A DNA stretch of 64,000 nucleotides, taken from NCBI GenBank assembly GCA_902587125.1, contig CACIJW010000006.1, positions 1 through 64,000 on the forward strand. The letters run 5' to 3'. Numbering within the stretch: the stretch's first letter is position 1; the number at the start of each line of letters is the position of its first letter. Position numbers and translations under genes: made by a program. Below are positions 63,285-64,000 of the stretch, in pieces. The notes under the pieces are model-generated. The model saw nothing but the letters and a program-made list of their open reading frames with translations, was not told the DNA's origin and searched no databases. Origin of the DNA: an uncultured Bacteroidota bacterium. Its GTDB lineage: Bacteria; Bacteroidota; Bacteroidia; Flavobacteriales; BACL11.

Positions 63285-64000
63285 ATGAGAATATTTACAA
63301 TTGCGGTATTGTTTTTAGTTAGTAACATAAATTATGCCCAAATCCAAAATGATACAATTAAATTAAATCGTTTGCTGAAAGAGCTTGAAATAAATGCATC
63401 TCTAGCAGACAAAAAAACCCCTATTTCTTTTACAAACATCAAAAAAATTGAAATTGACAAAATTAATTTTGGAAAAGACATTCCATATGTAATAGAAAAC
63501 ACTCCCTCGATTGTAAGCTCATCAGATGCTGGTACAGGCATCGGTTATACAAATTTCAGATTAAGAGGAAGTGATCAAACAAGAATAAATGTTACCATAA
63601 ACGGTATCCCAATAAATGACTCTGAAAGTCAGGGTGTTTGGTGGGTAAATATGCCTGATTTAGTTAGCTCAGTTGACGAAATACAAATTCAAAGAGGAGT
63701 AGGAACTTCAACAAACGGAGCTTCAGCCTTTGGTGGAACAATTAATTTAAAAACAAACACAATTAACCCATTACCATATTTTAACTCAAGAAATACAATT
63801 GGATCCTTTAATACTTTTAAAAGAAGTGCAAGCTTTGGAACTGGAAATATAAACGGGTTTTCTTTTGACGGTAGAATATCAAAAGTAAATTCTGACGGAT
63901 ATATTGATAGAGCTACAGCAGACTTGGAATCCTATTATCTTTCTGCTAACTATGTTGGAGATGATGAAATCATTAACATTATAAACTTTAAAGGTAATGA
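63285..64000 (+). CDS. TonB-dependent outer-membrane receptor under TPP riboswitch, putative thiamin receptor (3' end beyond window)
   Basis: The ORF starts at ATG 63285 and stays open to the window edge (238 codons plus two bases). A signal peptide (MRIFTIAVLFLVSNINYAQ) is followed by a plug domain with no carboxypeptidase-regulatory extension: PYVIENTPSIVSSSDAGTGI, GYTNFRLRGSDQTRINVTIN, GIPINDSESQGVWWVNMPD, EIQIQRGVGTSTNGASAFGG and TINLKTNT, then the first barrel strands. Receptors behind a TPP riboswitch in Bacteroidota (OMPthi) are thought to import thiamin or its phosphates. Riboswitch control strongly supports that role here; direct specificity is not shown. Confidence 0.93.
   Translation, partial: MRIFTIAVLFLVSNINYAQIQNDTIKLNRLLKELEINASLADKKTPISFTNIKKIEIDKINFGKDIPYVIENTPSIVSSSDAGTGIGYTNFRLRGSDQTRINVTINGIPINDSESQGVWWVNMPDLVSSVDEIQIQRGVGTSTNGASAFGGTINLKTNTINPLPYFNSRNTIGSFNTFKRSASFGTGNINGFSFDGRISKVNSDGYIDRATADLESYYLSANYVGDDEIINIINFKGN

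Overview
The window is 64 kb of AT-rich, tightly packed bacterial chromosome that I read as Bacteroidota, most likely a marine or aquatic Flavobacteriia-type organism with a compact genome. Supporting signs are three SusC/OMPthi/CirA-style TonB-dependent receptors, a DUF4249 lipoprotein paired with one of them, T9SS-style secreted proteins with GCTD...DDGSC repeats and a PNP-type C-terminal sorting domain, a PorV/PorQ-family protein, bacterial GGGP synthase, a potassium-dependent type membrane pyrophosphatase, no recognisable Shine-Dalgarno sites, and the Bacteroidota promoter element TAnnTTTG a few bases upstream of many starts. I found no insertion sequence, prophage, CRISPR array, rRNA or plasmid gene. 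No gap between genes reaches 300 bases.

Layout. 1-1952: left-truncated secreted multidomain protein (carbohydrate-binding-like repeats, cupredoxin, lamin-tail-like domain). 2134-12510: gapA, a GlcNAc-kinase-like ATPase, an M28 peptidase with PDZ, a TolB-like propeller lipoprotein, an M43 metalloprotease with T9SS tail, and a DUF4249/TonB receptor pair. 12580-17914: folE2, a SHOCT protein, fabD, a CpsB-type phosphatase, an outer-membrane protein and waaA. 17935-20726: tRNA-Leu(UAA), tRNA-Gly(GCC) and mutS. 20736-32968: a TrmH-type methyltransferase, envelope proteins, a sulfotransferase, folK with a deoxynucleoside kinase, sppA, DUF2797, GH3, a second deoxynucleoside kinase and hppA. 33084-40227: an eight-gene tandem run etfB-etfA-DUF151-CNT-thyA-saccharopine dehydrogenase-like-folA-lipoprotein. 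40224-43589: tRNA-Leu(UAG)-tig-clpP-clpX. 43666-48992: DUF3127, an AtoE transporter, a flippase-like/GT2/ABC-permease operon and ruvC. 48982-58902: a five-gene minus-strand run, TonB receptor - 1398-residue secreted protein - PorV-like - greA - HIT. 58996-64000: a Rieske-like lipoprotein, ahcY, an operon of phosphopantetheinyl transferase - GGGPS - PnuC-like - NadR-like kinase, then a TPP riboswitch heading a truncated TonB receptor.

Functional themes. Nucleotide and folate metabolism is spread over several units (folE2, folK, thyA, folA, two deoxynucleoside kinases, a nucleoside transporter). Envelope functions dominate: T9SS cargo, TonB receptors, Kdo transfer, sulfotransfer, lipoproteins. 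The right end looks like a vitamin-uptake locus: a riboswitch-controlled outer-membrane receptor, almost certainly for thiamin, beside a PnuC-family inner-membrane carrier and a small kinase.

Organisation. The genome is unusually compact: five convergent gene pairs interlock their stop codons in a 4-base overlap, several divergent pairs start 9 to 50 bases apart, and seven genes need GTG or TTG starts. Perfect TAnnTTTG boxes at 17 places helped decide several starts. All functional calls rest on reading motifs by eye; no database search was run.
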